Source of the DNA: an uncultured Cellvibrio sp.
GTDB lineage: Bacteria > Pseudomonadota > Gammaproteobacteria > Pseudomonadales > Cellvibrionaceae
Direction: 5' to 3'
Assembly (NCBI GenBank): GCA_946481095.1
Contig: CAMLML010000017.1
Span: forward strand, 1 to 63,418
Length of the DNA stretch: 63,418 nt
The position numbers and the translations under genes are program-made. The notes under the pieces were generated by a model that worked only from the letters and a program-made list of their open reading frames with translations, was not told the DNA's origin and searched no databases. Positions 8,050 through 16,834 of this stretch are shown piece by piece. Position 1 is the stretch's first letter. The number at the start of each line of letters is the position of its first letter.

Positions 8050-11000
8050 TTACTGTACGCGAATCTCTAATGGAAACTCGGTTGAGTTTTTTGTGCGGGA
8101 TATATTGAATTCGATGGTTTCCGGAATTTGTTTTACATCCAATTCAATCGTATTTTTTCCGGAGCTGGTTCGTAACTCTGCCGGTTGGCTAACCAGCAGA
8201 CCTTTTTCATCGAGTGCTCTTACTGCCATTAATTCAGGAAAACTTCCTTCAACATCAAATATCAAATGGCCCTCTTCCCATCGGCGCAATTTTAAAACAC
8301 CCTCATTAGCGTTCCATTGCATACCAAACTGGAAAGGTACTTTGATGGGCACAGGATCTTCCATCGCGGTAAACACCAGTTTGCCCCAGAAGGCAATCGC
8401 ATCTGAGTGTTCAATTGGCCGATCCCGTATTTCCAGAACAGCACGCAACCACGGGCGGTTGGTATCCGCTTCAAAAGCCACAGGTGTTCGCTGATTGACT
8501 GTATGCAAATTGCCGGAGGAATCTTCTATTTCCGTAATAATCAGACTTACTGTACCCAATTGATCCGCAAGGGGATGTGAATTGCGGGTATAAATGTCTG
8601 CTGTCAGTGATAATTTATTGTCTGAAATACGTAATTCATTCACAGCAATCACCGCTGGCCCCGCAGTAATGATTTGCGCAGGCTGTGTTGGATATGCTAC
8701 ATCATTCGGCGGAGTATCTTTTTCCAACGCAGGCAAATTCACTTTTTTCAAATACACGGGTTCAGGTTTTTCCTGCACAAAAGGTTTTGCCGGTGGAAAA
8801 AGCCTCGCAATACTAAATTCGTAATTTTTTTGTTCAAATTGGGTAGCAACCACGATTTCTGCGGCGGCAATCTTTCCCTGAAAATCAACACTCATTTTGT
8901 TTTGATCAAAAAAACTATTGCCACGAACAGTATTTATTTTTGCCAGAGCATTACCCGCTTCATTTAATGCATTCACTTGCAAGAGCGCGTCAGTGTTACC
9001 ACTCATTTGAAAATACAAACGATTGGAGTCAGCATTAAAAAAACGAAATTTAATACCCTGCACTTCCAGCGTTTTTCCTGCCAGAGGGCCATCGATTTTA
9101 ACCCGCTCAATCGCTAATGGTAATTGATGATGAATGACTCCTTTCACTGCACCTACATTGGGTAAATCAATTCCTGCAGGCAGTACAATATTTTTCATCC
9201 CCTGCAAACCGGTGAAAGTAACAGGCTGATCGTTTTCCATCACTGTGCCCTGGTACACTGAGTTGATCGGTGTCGATTGCTCTGATCCGCATGCTCTATT
9301 GGTAAGTATCGATTGATCCTGATGATCTACAATATCGGTGATTTGCAAAAATACGCTGTCATTTTCTTTGCTGAGATTCGGCAAATTAAACGCTTTAACA
9401 TCCATATTAATTTCCACACCCTGTTCTGTTTTTTCTATATCACTTACACCTATACCAAAAGGGCCGGAAGATGTTTGGGCAATAAATGATTCATTAAAAT
9501 TTTTTACTGTATAGGCAGGTAAATCACCGGATGGCAAACTGACAAAGGCTGGTGATGTATCCAATTGTTCTTCCGTAAACTCGCTTGCCGGCGCCTCCAA
9601 CGCAAATGCCTTGCTTGCCAATGATGCCAATAAAATTTGAATTTGTTGTGGCGCATTTTCATCGAGATTTAACCTGGCGCTAACCTGATTCACATCTTGT
9701 GAAATTTTTAAATGCTCGTAAAGCGATAATGTTTCAGGCCAATCCATTACCAAAGTAGTTTTTGCTGCACTTGCAGCGGCCGCCAACTTTTTTTCCGTGT
9801 CTTCAAGAAACGGTTTGTCTTCACTCAAAATCCTCGCATTAAACTCCACGCCTGGTGGAAACATTTTAGGTTCAAGCCCAAGGTAAACACCCTGAACAGG
9901 TTCAGCGGGAATTGATAATTTCCATAAGGCACTGGCAGCTGATCTTTCTGACAGTTGTGCCGGGTGAAACAAGACTGCAGATGCCATTTGGGTCTTATAA
10001 ACGTTTGACCAGGTTTCAAGATTTTTTTCCGAAGCCGCTCCAGCTTGCAATCGTCCATTAAAAGTTGCCACCAATTCCGGCACACCTATTACAATCCGGG
10101 TTTTGCCAATACTTGCTGAAAACACATTTTTTTCACAGTTGCTGTCATTTATTTTGGAAAAAATAATACCGTCCGGCGTATCTCCATCAATCAAATAATT
10201 TTTTTTGAATGCATCTCGCCATTTATCAACAGGAAAATTTCCTTCCAGCACCCACAAAATTTTATGCAGGTTATCTTGTTCATAAACCGCTAACCATGCG
10301 TCATCTACCTGTTGGTTTGGATCAATACCGGAACCGGTAATATTTTTCCAAAAATTAGCTTCAGGGCCAGGAAATTGCGTTAGAACATTATTGGATGGCG
10401 AAAGAAATTGTAATCGACTGACATCAAGATGAATCAATCCAAATAAACTGCTAAAGCCAATAGCTTCGGTAATTTTTGCCTCCTGGGGGGCAACGTCCAC
10501 CGGAGTCCAATTGGATTTTTTCAACCAGAAAATAGCAGCTGCAGTTGCAATTATCGCCAACAATATCGTTAGCATTCCCCACACAAAATAGGATTTGTGG
10601 AAATTTAATTCCTCATGAACATTTTCATCTACATCTTCTACCAACACGAGTGACGGACGCTTTTCTCCACCCTGCTTCCCGTCAGTTGTATTGGAAACTG
10701 GAATTGTTTCAGCACCTGTATGCTCTTTTCGGGTTACCGGCAGTAAATTATCACTGGCCAGGGGCAGATCTTGTTGAATTGGTGGTACTGGAGGAGTTGG
10801 GGGTTGTACCGGAGATTGTATTGGCGCTTTCAAAACCGCATTTGTGTCCGGTTGCACAACCTCGCTTTCAGTATGTTTTTGTTGTGTGGTGACTAAGGGT
10901 TTTTCCGCTAATTGTTTTGTAGGTGCAGCTTTATCTGCAGATTTTTTAACAGGAACTTTTTTAGTAGTAGTCGATTTTTTTGTAGATTCCTGATTTTTTG

Positions 11001-11757
11001 CAGACGCCGGTTTTTTGTCAGGCGAGTCAGGCGATGCAGTAACCGATGCTGCATCAATTTTTGCAGTTTTGGTTTTTCCTGCTTTTGGTTTTACTGCCGC
11101 TTTTGTCGTTTCCGTTTTTATTTCAATTTTTTCTGATTCGGATATGACGTTCACTTTTACTGCAGCTGTTTCAGCTTGCATGTTTTCACTGTCGGGAACC
11201 GGCTCTTGAACACCGGGTTCATCCAGTACCGCATTTTTTGCTTCTTCCAATAACTGTTTTGTTAACGCATCAATTTTGGCAACAGATAATTCGTGTATAT
11301 CAGGAATATCTTTGAGCACAGACGCAACTTTCACAGCTGTACTCTCTTTTGCAACAGCCACCTGAGGCTCAGTTACGGTCGCAGCCTGGTTGTCATTTTT
11401 TGGGGAAGTTGATTCAGGCAGTTTGCGAATCAGGTAGTTGCGCTCATCCGGTTCCTCATCCTCGTACGGATCCAGCTCATGTAACTCCAGTTCAAGCTCT
11501 GTTTGATCCGCAATCGCTTCCGCGTTCTGGGAGTCCACACTGACCACATCCAGATAGACGCCTGCATCCTGAAAAGCGGCACACCAACGTTCAGCTTCGC
11601 TTGCGGAGTCAAGAATTTTTATCACACCATGGCGGTTGGACAGCAAAGCCAGACGCACAACCTTGGGTTTGAGATTTAATAGTTGGGCCAGGTTGCCGAC
11701 CACCTGGTCCTCATCAAATCCTTCGACAAATTGACCTTTATAGGTAAGTTTGTACAC
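8050..11757 (-). CDS. Large single-pass membrane protein of unknown function
   Basis: A 1235-aa protein, not recognised as a whole. It starts with GTG, preceded by AGGAG. Residues 1-75 form a small module (YKGQFVEGFDEDQVVGNLAQL ... WCAAFQDAGVYLDV). This module is common at the N-terminus of gammaproteobacterial cytoplasmic or membrane proteins. Residues 80-385 are a low-complexity acidic, then Lys/Ala/Pro-rich linker with repeated TK, VKK and PP runs. One transmembrane helix follows near 390-412 (VWGMLTILLAIIATAAAIFWL). The C-terminal 820 residues, probably periplasmic, are mostly beta-rich with a conserved-looking SSLFGLIHLDVSRLQFL opening and several Cys residues. A type II membrane topology is expected. 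A consensus CRP site lies 140 bp upstream. Envelope stress, adhesion or assembly roles are all possible. Confidence 0.75.
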   Translation of the reverse strand: MYKLTYKGQFVEGFDEDQVVGNLAQLLNLKPKVVRLALLSNRHGVIKILDSASEAERWCAAFQDAGVYLDVVSVDSQNAEAIADQTELELELHELDPYEDEEPDERNYLIRKLPESTSPKNDNQAATVTEPQVAVAKESTAVKVASVLKDIPDIHELSVAKIDALTKQLLEEAKNAVLDEPGVQEPVPDSENMQAETAAVKVNVISESEKIEIKTETTKAAVKPKAGKTKTAKIDAASVTASPDSPDKKPASAKNQESTKKSTTTKKVPVKKSADKAAPTKQLAEKPLVTTQQKHTESEVVQPDTNAVLKAPIQSPVQPPTPPVPPIQQDLPLASDNLLPVTRKEHTGAETIPVSNTTDGKQGGEKRPSLVLVEDVDENVHEELNFHKSYFVWGMLTILLAIIATAAAIFWLKKSNWTPVDVAPQEAKITEAIGFSSLFGLIHLDVSRLQFLSPSNNVLTQFPGPEANFWKNITGSGIDPNQQVDDAWLAVYEQDNLHKILWVLEGNFPVDKWRDAFKKNYLIDGDTPDGIIFSKINDSNCEKNVFSASIGKTRIVIGVPELVATFNGRLQAGAASEKNLETWSNVYKTQMASAVLFHPAQLSERSAASALWKLSIPAEPVQGVYLGLEPKMFPPGVEFNARILSEDKPFLEDTEKKLAAAASAAKTTLVMDWPETLSLYEHLKISQDVNQVSARLNLDENAPQQIQILLASLASKAFALEAPASEFTEEQLDTSPAFVSLPSGDLPAYTVKNFNESFIAQTSSGPFGIGVSDIEKTEQGVEINMDVKAFNLPNLSKENDSVFLQITDIVDHQDQSILTNRACGSEQSTPINSVYQGTVMENDQPVTFTGLQGMKNIVLPAGIDLPNVGAVKGVIHHQLPLAIERVKIDGPLAGKTLEVQGIKFRFFNADSNRLYFQMSGNTDALLQVNALNEAGNALAKINTVRGNSFFDQNKMSVDFQGKIAAAEIVVATQFEQKNYEFSIARLFPPAKPFVQEKPEPVYLKKVNLPALEKDTPPNDVAYPTQPAQIITAGPAVIAVNELRISDNKLSLTADIYTRNSHPLADQLGTVSLIITEIEDSSGNLHTVNQRTPVAFEADTNRPWLRAVLEIRDRPIEHSDAIAFWGKLVFTAMEDPVPIKVPFQFGMQWNANEGVLKLRRWEEGHLIFDVEGSFPELMAVRALDEKGLLVSQPAELRTSSGKNTIELDVKQIPETIEFNISRTKNSTEFPLEIRVQ

Positions 11758-11895
11758 AAGAACTCCTGCAGTATTCAGTAACCTGCCCTGAATTATTCAA
11801 TTTATGGGCAGAAATCAGCGTCTTAAACATTGATTATTTGATGAGTTGCAGACATTTTGCCTGTTTTTGTAGTTAGAAAACAGTGATTATTTTTA

Positions 11896-11911
11896 TGTGA
11901 TCACAATCACA
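11896..11911. promoter_or_regulatory. Consensus CRP/Vfr site
   Basis: TGTGATCACAATCACA is an exact match to the TGTGA-N6-TCACA consensus. It lies in the 393-bp gap between the rhaI stop (12151) and the GTG start of the 1235-aa membrane protein (11757), about 140 bp upstream of the latter. Carbon-dependent control of that gene is the simplest reading. The rest of this gap holds only the REP-like hairpin at 12083 and AT-rich sequence. Confidence 0.65.
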
Positions 11912-12082
11912 AATTTCAAGAGGGCCTAAAAAATGGAATTCCCAACTGACGATTTTTCATAATCAATCAATATTAGTCAGCCGCCAAACTTTCCGGCAGC
12001 AAACCCAATACAAGTAAAAACTCAAAGCTTGGATTTTCAGTAAGAGTTTGCACGAACAAAATTTCAATAAAATGAAAGACCG

Positions 12083-12106
12083 ATCCCTGCTTTCGCAGGG
12101 ATGACG
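12083..12106. repeat. REP-like hairpin ending GGATGACG (copy 1)
   Basis: ATCCCTGC-TTTC-GCAGGGAT (12083-12102) is a perfect 8-bp stem, followed by GACG. The same design (stem, 4-6 nt loop, stem ending GGATGACG) recurs at 35058-35083 and 37889-37922, so this looks like a dispersed family. It lies downstream of rhaI and may stabilise or end its transcript. Confidence 0.65.
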
Positions 12107-12150
12107 ATGAGATCAAGCAAAAATTGTTTCGTGCAAAAAAACCTTGATAT

Positions 12151-13443
12151 TTAAATAATCCCCGAACCGGTTGCCTTGGGGTCACGCGGACGTTTTGGTG
12201 CGACATTTTTTCGGTAATCAAATGCGCGATAGGTTTGTAATGGATCTATTGCTGCGTCTTTGCGGTAACGGGCCATTGCCAGAATGGGGGATACATCCAG
12301 ATTGAATGCTTTTTTCAATTCACAGGAAGCCATCATGGCATCGTTGGCTTGTTGATAGCCATAAAGTGCTTCGCGGTTTATCAGCAATGCTTTTATATAA
12401 GAGCGTTGCACTTCAATTGCGGAATTGATCAGGCTTTCAATAGGGTCTGTTACATTGTGTGATTGATCCAGCATATACGCAGGATTAAAGTCAGATTCCT
12501 GTCGATAGGCAGCATCCACCAATTCATTAAAAATCAAAAACTGCTGGTAAGGCTGTAATGAACCGCTATCGAGATCGTCATCGCCGTATTTACTGTCATT
12601 GAAATGGAAGCCACCGAGTTTTTTAAATTGAATCAAACGCGCAACAATCATTTCAATATTGGTATTGGGTGCATGGTGACCTAAATCCACCAGTGATTTA
12701 CATTTTGGTCCCAATTGCATAGCCGCCAAAATACTGCTGCCCCAGTCCTGAAGCACGGTTGAGTAAAATGCAGGTTCATACATTTTGTGTTCGAGGTGCA
12801 TTTCCCAATCAGCGGGCAAAGCTTTGTAGATTTCTGCGGTGCTCGCCAGATAACGTTCGAACGCACGCTGGAAATGTTGTTGGCCGGGGTGATTGGAGCC
12901 ATCCCCTATCCACACGGTTAAACTTTTTGCACCCAGTTGCAAACCATAATTAATGCAATCGATATTATGTTGAATTGCCAAATCGCGTGAAGCTTTTTCA
13001 GTATTTGCCAGACTGCCATATTTATAAGATGCAGTTTGACCTGGTTGATCCTGAAATGTATTGGAATTGACTGCAACCCATTTAATACCATACTGATCCG
13101 CATGTTGTTTCAATTCACCGAAATCATTTACTTTGTCCCATGGAAAATGAGGTGACACACTGCCAGTGCAACCGGACAATTCATTAATAACGGAACAGTC
13201 TTCTATTTTTTCAAAAATATTTCGCGGTTCGCCCTGACCGGGAAAGCGCGCAAATCGTGTACCCCCTGTACCCGTTCCCCAGGACGGAACAGCGATTTGA
13301 AAATCACTTGCTGCCTTGGTCAATACTTCAATGTCGATTCCGTCACGGCCAAGCTTTTCGCCCAAAGCATCAAAATCTTTTTGCAGGTAATTTTTTTCTT
13401 TTTCGTTTTTCTCTTTTACAAATTCCAGATCGATTCTTCTCAT
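12151..13443 (-). CDS. rhaI: L-rhamnose isomerase (RhaI type)
   Basis: This 430-aa TIM-barrel enzyme interconverts L-rhamnose and L-rhamnulose in the cytoplasm, the first committed catabolic step. The sequence is of the RhaI class known from Pseudomonas stutzeri and Gram-positive bacteria, not E. coli RhaA. The metal-binding positions are seen as WEMHLEHKMYEP (Glu near residue 219), LVDLGHHAPN (Asp and His near 253) and HFNDSKYGDDDLD (Asp residues near 285). Length is as expected. It is the last gene of a minus-strand unit and follows the aldolase gene by 27 bp. Downstream is a REP-like hairpin. Such enzymes also accept other aldoses such as allose and ribose, but the rhamnose gene context is decisive. 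Confidence 0.94.
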   Translation of the reverse strand: MRRIDLEFVKEKNEKEKNYLQKDFDALGEKLGRDGIDIEVLTKAASDFQIAVPSWGTGTGGTRFARFPGQGEPRNIFEKIEDCSVINELSGCTGSVSPHFPWDKVNDFGELKQHADQYGIKWVAVNSNTFQDQPGQTASYKYGSLANTEKASRDLAIQHNIDCINYGLQLGAKSLTVWIGDGSNHPGQQHFQRAFERYLASTAEIYKALPADWEMHLEHKMYEPAFYSTVLQDWGSSILAAMQLGPKCKSLVDLGHHAPNTNIEMIVARLIQFKKLGGFHFNDSKYGDDDLDSGSLQPYQQFLIFNELVDAAYRQESDFNPAYMLDQSHNVTDPIESLINSAIEVQRSYIKALLINREALYGYQQANDAMMASCELKKAFNLDVSPILAMARYRKDAAIDPLQTYRAFDYRKNVAPKRPRDPKATGSGII

Positions 13444-13470
13444 AATTATTTACTCTTAACGATTATTCAC

Positions 13471-15663
13471 TTAACGCAAGAAAGCTTCATGCAAACCGCC
13501 ATCTACACTAATCACCTGCCCGGTAGTTTTACTCAGCTGACCAGAAATTAATAAATAAGCCGCTTCAGCTTGATCTTCCGGAGTAATAGGTTTTTTGGTG
13601 AGTGTGCGCAAGGCATAAAATTGTGCAAGCTTGTTACGCAGTCCCTCTGTTGTATCATTTTCATCAAAAGGAATTTCATATTTTTTTAATGATGAAATCA
13701 CTCGATCACGTGGAAACATATTGCTGCCCTGCACCACTGTTGCCGGTGCCAGTGCATTAACGTTAATTAATGGCGCCATACTGACAGCCAATTCTCGAAC
13801 CAAATGATTGGCGGCCGCTTTACTGGTGTCATAGGCCAAAGAACCTTTTTTGGATACAGCTGCATTAACACTGGTAGTCAATACCATAGCACCCTGCAAT
13901 TTCTGTTTGATCCAAATATCCTGGGCTTCAGATGCCACTATGTAACCACCCTTCACATTGACACCAAAACTGACGTCAAAAATTTTATCATTTTGTGAAA
14001 GGTCTGCACCTTCAGCCATAAACACACCGGCAGTTACAATCACATTATCTATGCCGCCGTAAGCAAGAATGATTTGGGTAAACATTTTCCTGACTGTTTC
14101 ACGTTGAGTGATGTCAACTGCCAAGGCTATCGCAGGACCACAACTGGAAATTCCACTACCGGCGACACCAATTCCCTGCCCATATATTTTGGTTAATTCT
14201 GCGGCTGTTTGCTCTGCTGCTTCCAAACGTAAATCTGCACAAACTACATGTGCACCTTCTTTGGCAACACGATGCGCAACCGCTTTACCAATACCATCAC
14301 CTGCGCCAATCACCACCACCACATTTCGTGCAAGGTTTGCTTCTTTTGGCATACGTTGTAATTTCGCTTCTTCCAACGCCCAGTATTCAATATCAAATGC
14401 TTCCTGCATTGGCAGAGCTGTGTATTCTGAAATTGCTTCAGCGCCACGCATAACTTCAATTGCACAATTATAAAATTCTGCTGTCACACGCGATTCCGAT
14501 TTGTTTTTGCCCCAGGCAATCATACCCACACCGGGAATCAATACTACTGTTGGACTCGGGTCACGCATGGGTGGTGAGTCTGCATGTTTGCAAGCTTGAT
14601 AATACGCAGCGTAATCTTTTCGATATTGTTGTAAACCTGTTTTAAAACGATTGATTAACACATCCAGATTATCTTTCTGCGGATCAAACTCAACATAAAG
14701 TGGTTTGATTTTGGTTCGCAAAAAATGATCGGGGCATGATGTCCCCAATTCTGCCAAACGCGGAGCATCCACACTGTTGACAAAACGTAAGGTTGCTGCG
14801 TCAGTTTGTATGGTACCGATAAATTTTACTTTTTCAGAAATCAAACCGCGCGCTAAAGGTAAGAATTCACGCAGCAATTCGGTACGCGCTTCATCACTTA
14901 AACTTTGGTATTTCTGGCCACCAAAAGTTTTTTCACCTTTATCCCGTTGCTCAATATAACGCGCTGCAGTTTCAACAACCCAAAGTGAAATTTCATAACA
15001 GTTTTTACTTTCAGATGCCCAATTGGTGTGTCCATGTTGCCCCAGCAAAATTCCGCAAATATCAGGATTGTTTGCGTAGGTTTCTTCACATACTTTGGCG
15101 GCTTCCCATCCCGGGCGCATCCAGGGAACATAAGCTAATTTCCCACCCCAAATTTCTTTCGTCAATTTTTCCTGATCTTTACAGGACGCGATTGAAATTA
15201 CTGAATTAGGGTGTAAATGATCAACGTGTTTTTCAGCGATCATGGAATGCAATGGTGTATCGATAGATGGTGCGCGTGGATTCAAACAAAAATTGCAATG
15301 AGTGAACATCGACACCATGCGATCTTCACCCGCTGATTTGTAACCCTTGTCCGGATATTGTTGGTAGACCTTATCAAGTGCTTGCAACTTGCCACTGTAT
15401 AAGGAGGAAAAATTTTCTTTTTTGGAGGTGCGTAAATCACCACCCGACCCTTTCACCCAAAGCACTTCAACTTTTTCGCCCGTGAGCGGATCGGTTTCAA
15501 TCAATTTCGCTGAGGTATTGCCTCCGCCCGTATTGGTAATGCGCAAATCCTCACCTAATTTGTTGGATCGATATACCAGGTTTCCAACCGGATCCAGCTT
15601 GTCTGCCACTGCATCATCCCAAAGATAATTGACATGTTTATATTCATCTGGCTGGTAAGGCAT
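13471..15663 (-). CDS. rhaEW: Bifunctional rhamnulose-1-phosphate aldolase / short-chain dehydrogenase
   Basis: A 730-aa fusion of the RhaEW type. The N-terminal half is a class II aldolase that should split L-rhamnulose-1-phosphate into DHAP and L-lactaldehyde: substrate loop GGGNTSAKL near residue 46, metal histidines in HSMIAEKHVDHLHP near 140-150. The C-terminal half is a short-chain dehydrogenase: Rossmann motif VIGAGDGIGKAVA near 455, catalytic YDTSKAAANHL near 616. It is thought to oxidise the lactaldehyde. The start at 15663 is chosen for an AGGA site 7 bp upstream and because family members start MPYQ... before the LWDD motif; the longer frame adds 37 unconserved residues. A 254-bp promoter region separates it from the regulator gene. 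Confidence 0.92.
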   Translation of the reverse strand: MPYQPDEYKHVNYLWDDAVADKLDPVGNLVYRSNKLGEDLRITNTGGGNTSAKLIETDPLTGEKVEVLWVKGSGGDLRTSKKENFSSLYSGKLQALDKVYQQYPDKGYKSAGEDRMVSMFTHCNFCLNPRAPSIDTPLHSMIAEKHVDHLHPNSVISIASCKDQEKLTKEIWGGKLAYVPWMRPGWEAAKVCEETYANNPDICGILLGQHGHTNWASESKNCYEISLWVVETAARYIEQRDKGEKTFGGQKYQSLSDEARTELLREFLPLARGLISEKVKFIGTIQTDAATLRFVNSVDAPRLAELGTSCPDHFLRTKIKPLYVEFDPQKDNLDVLINRFKTGLQQYRKDYAAYYQACKHADSPPMRDPSPTVVLIPGVGMIAWGKNKSESRVTAEFYNCAIEVMRGAEAISEYTALPMQEAFDIEYWALEEAKLQRMPKEANLARNVVVVIGAGDGIGKAVAHRVAKEGAHVVCADLRLEAAEQTAAELTKIYGQGIGVAGSGISSCGPAIALAVDITQRETVRKMFTQIILAYGGIDNVIVTAGVFMAEGADLSQNDKIFDVSFGVNVKGGYIVASEAQDIWIKQKLQGAMVLTTSVNAAVSKKGSLAYDTSKAAANHLVRELAVSMAPLINVNALAPATVVQGSNMFPRDRVISSLKKYEIPFDENDTTEGLRNKLAQFYALRTLTKKPITPEDQAEAAYLLISGQLSKTTGQVISVDGGLHEAFLR

Positions 15664-15825
15664 CGGTTTTCCTATGAACTTGATGTGAATAAGATTGGAT
15701 TGTTCTTTTTGTAGTGTCTCGAAATTGACTGAGTCAATATAACCAGATTGAAGAGCATTTACAATCATTTCCAATCATTATTTGTCGCGAAACAAGCATG
15801 ATTTCGATCAAATAACGAACTCTGC

Positions 15826-15853
15826 GATTGATTCAAATGATATTGGTCATAAT
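15826..15853 (-). promoter_or_regulatory. Candidate rhamnose operator upstream of rhaEW
   Basis: On the minus strand this reads ATTATGACCA followed by ATCATTTGAATCAATC. The ten-base word ATTATGACCA recurs exactly at 24456-24465 in the GH42/CE12 divergent promoter. It lies about 165 bp upstream of the rhaEW start. It is a candidate binding site for the DeoR-type regulator encoded next door. Confidence 0.4.
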
Positions 15854-15917
15854 GGAAGGTGCAGGAAAATTGGAAAACCGGTGTATGCAAAGAGATCAAC
15901 ACCGGTTTTGAGTGGCA

Positions 15918-16703
15918 TTAATCACAGGCATCTACCACAACAACTTCTATACCCTGATGTTCAAAATGTTGCAGTATTGATTTGTCAGCATTGCTATCTG
16001 TAATCACCATATCTACACCTGACAAGGGACTGAAAATCAAATTGCCTTTCACGCCAATTTTGGTGCTGTCAGCGAGCACAATCAGTTTGTCTGCACGTTT
16101 ACGCAATTTTTGTTCGGCAAGAATCAGCAGCGGATCTGTTTCCATTACACCGATTTCACTAATACCGGGACATCCCATGAACATCTTGCTGCCATGATAA
16201 TTTTGCGTGGTGTCATTTTCGAATGAACTGAGAATGATGCTTTGCTTGCGATACACTTCCCCGCCCGGCAAGGTGATTTGATTTTGGCTATTTTCCAAGA
16301 GTTCCTGAGCTAATACGAACGAATTGGTAAGTATGTTCATGCGGCGATCTTCCAAAAATTCTGCCATCATAAAAGTAGAAGAGCCGCCGTTGATAATAAT
16401 CGATTCACCATCACCACAAAGTTCTGCTGCACGCTTGGCAATCATGCGTTTGGTGTTAACATTTTTTTCTTTATCAACCCAAAAAGATTTGCCGGTAATT
16501 TTGGTGGAAGGCAAGACTTTGGATTGAATAACTTCTGCACCACCGCGAATTTTTTTTATTTTTCCAGATGCAGCAAGCTTATTCAGATCGCGACGGATAG
16601 TCGCTTCGGAGGCATTGAGTTGATCACAAAGAATACGCACACTGGCAAACTTTGCTTCATCCAGAAAATCCAAAATCAGTTGTTGTCGCTGCTTCTCTAA
16701 CAT
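15918..16703 (-). CDS. rhaR: DeoR-family transcriptional regulator (probable rhamnose repressor)
   Basis: A 261-aa repressor-type regulator. The start at 16703 is set by MLEKQRQQLILDFLDE, the usual DeoR opening; the longer frame adds 23 residues upstream. Residues 1-55 form the helix-turn-helix with the family signature SEATIRRDLNKLAASGKI. The rest is the sugar-phosphate sensor domain with NGGSSTFMMAEFL, ILTNSFVLAQEL, GCPGISEIGVMETDP and LADSTKIG. DeoR proteins in rhamnose loci usually respond to a phosphorylated intermediate such as rhamnulose-1-phosphate. Its place between rhaB and rhaEW argues for local control. The gene has its own upstream region with a palindrome and a shared 14-bp word, so autoregulation is plausible. 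Confidence 0.88.
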   Translation of the reverse strand: MLEKQRQQLILDFLDEAKFASVRILCDQLNASEATIRRDLNKLAASGKIKKIRGGAEVIQSKVLPSTKITGKSFWVDKEKNVNTKRMIAKRAAELCGDGESIIINGGSSTFMMAEFLEDRRMNILTNSFVLAQELLENSQNQITLPGGEVYRKQSIILSSFENDTTQNYHGSKMFMGCPGISEIGVMETDPLLILAEQKLRKRADKLIVLADSTKIGVKGNLIFSPLSGVDMVITDSNADKSILQHFEHQGIEVVVVDACD

Positions 16704-16740
16704 GAAATTACCCGCCCGGTTTGAATGATAATAAGAAATA

Positions 16741-16786
16741 AGTCTGCAATCGGATGATACGCAGACTACCAATCATAATCAATCAA
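16741..16786. promoter_or_regulatory. Operator region upstream of the DeoR gene
   Basis: Two elements lie together here. One is a perfect 7-bp inverted repeat AGTCTGC/GCAGACT (16741-16747/16761-16767). The other is TCATAATCAATCAA (16773-16786), whose complement TTGATTGATTATGA recurs exactly at 24449-24462 in the GH42/CE12 divergent promoter. A 14-bp identity between two promoters of one pathway suggests a common regulator, most simply the DeoR protein. Confidence 0.5.
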
Positions 16787-16834
16787 GGCAAACGGAATTT
16801 GATTGAAATACAAACAAAAACCAGCACAGCTTGA

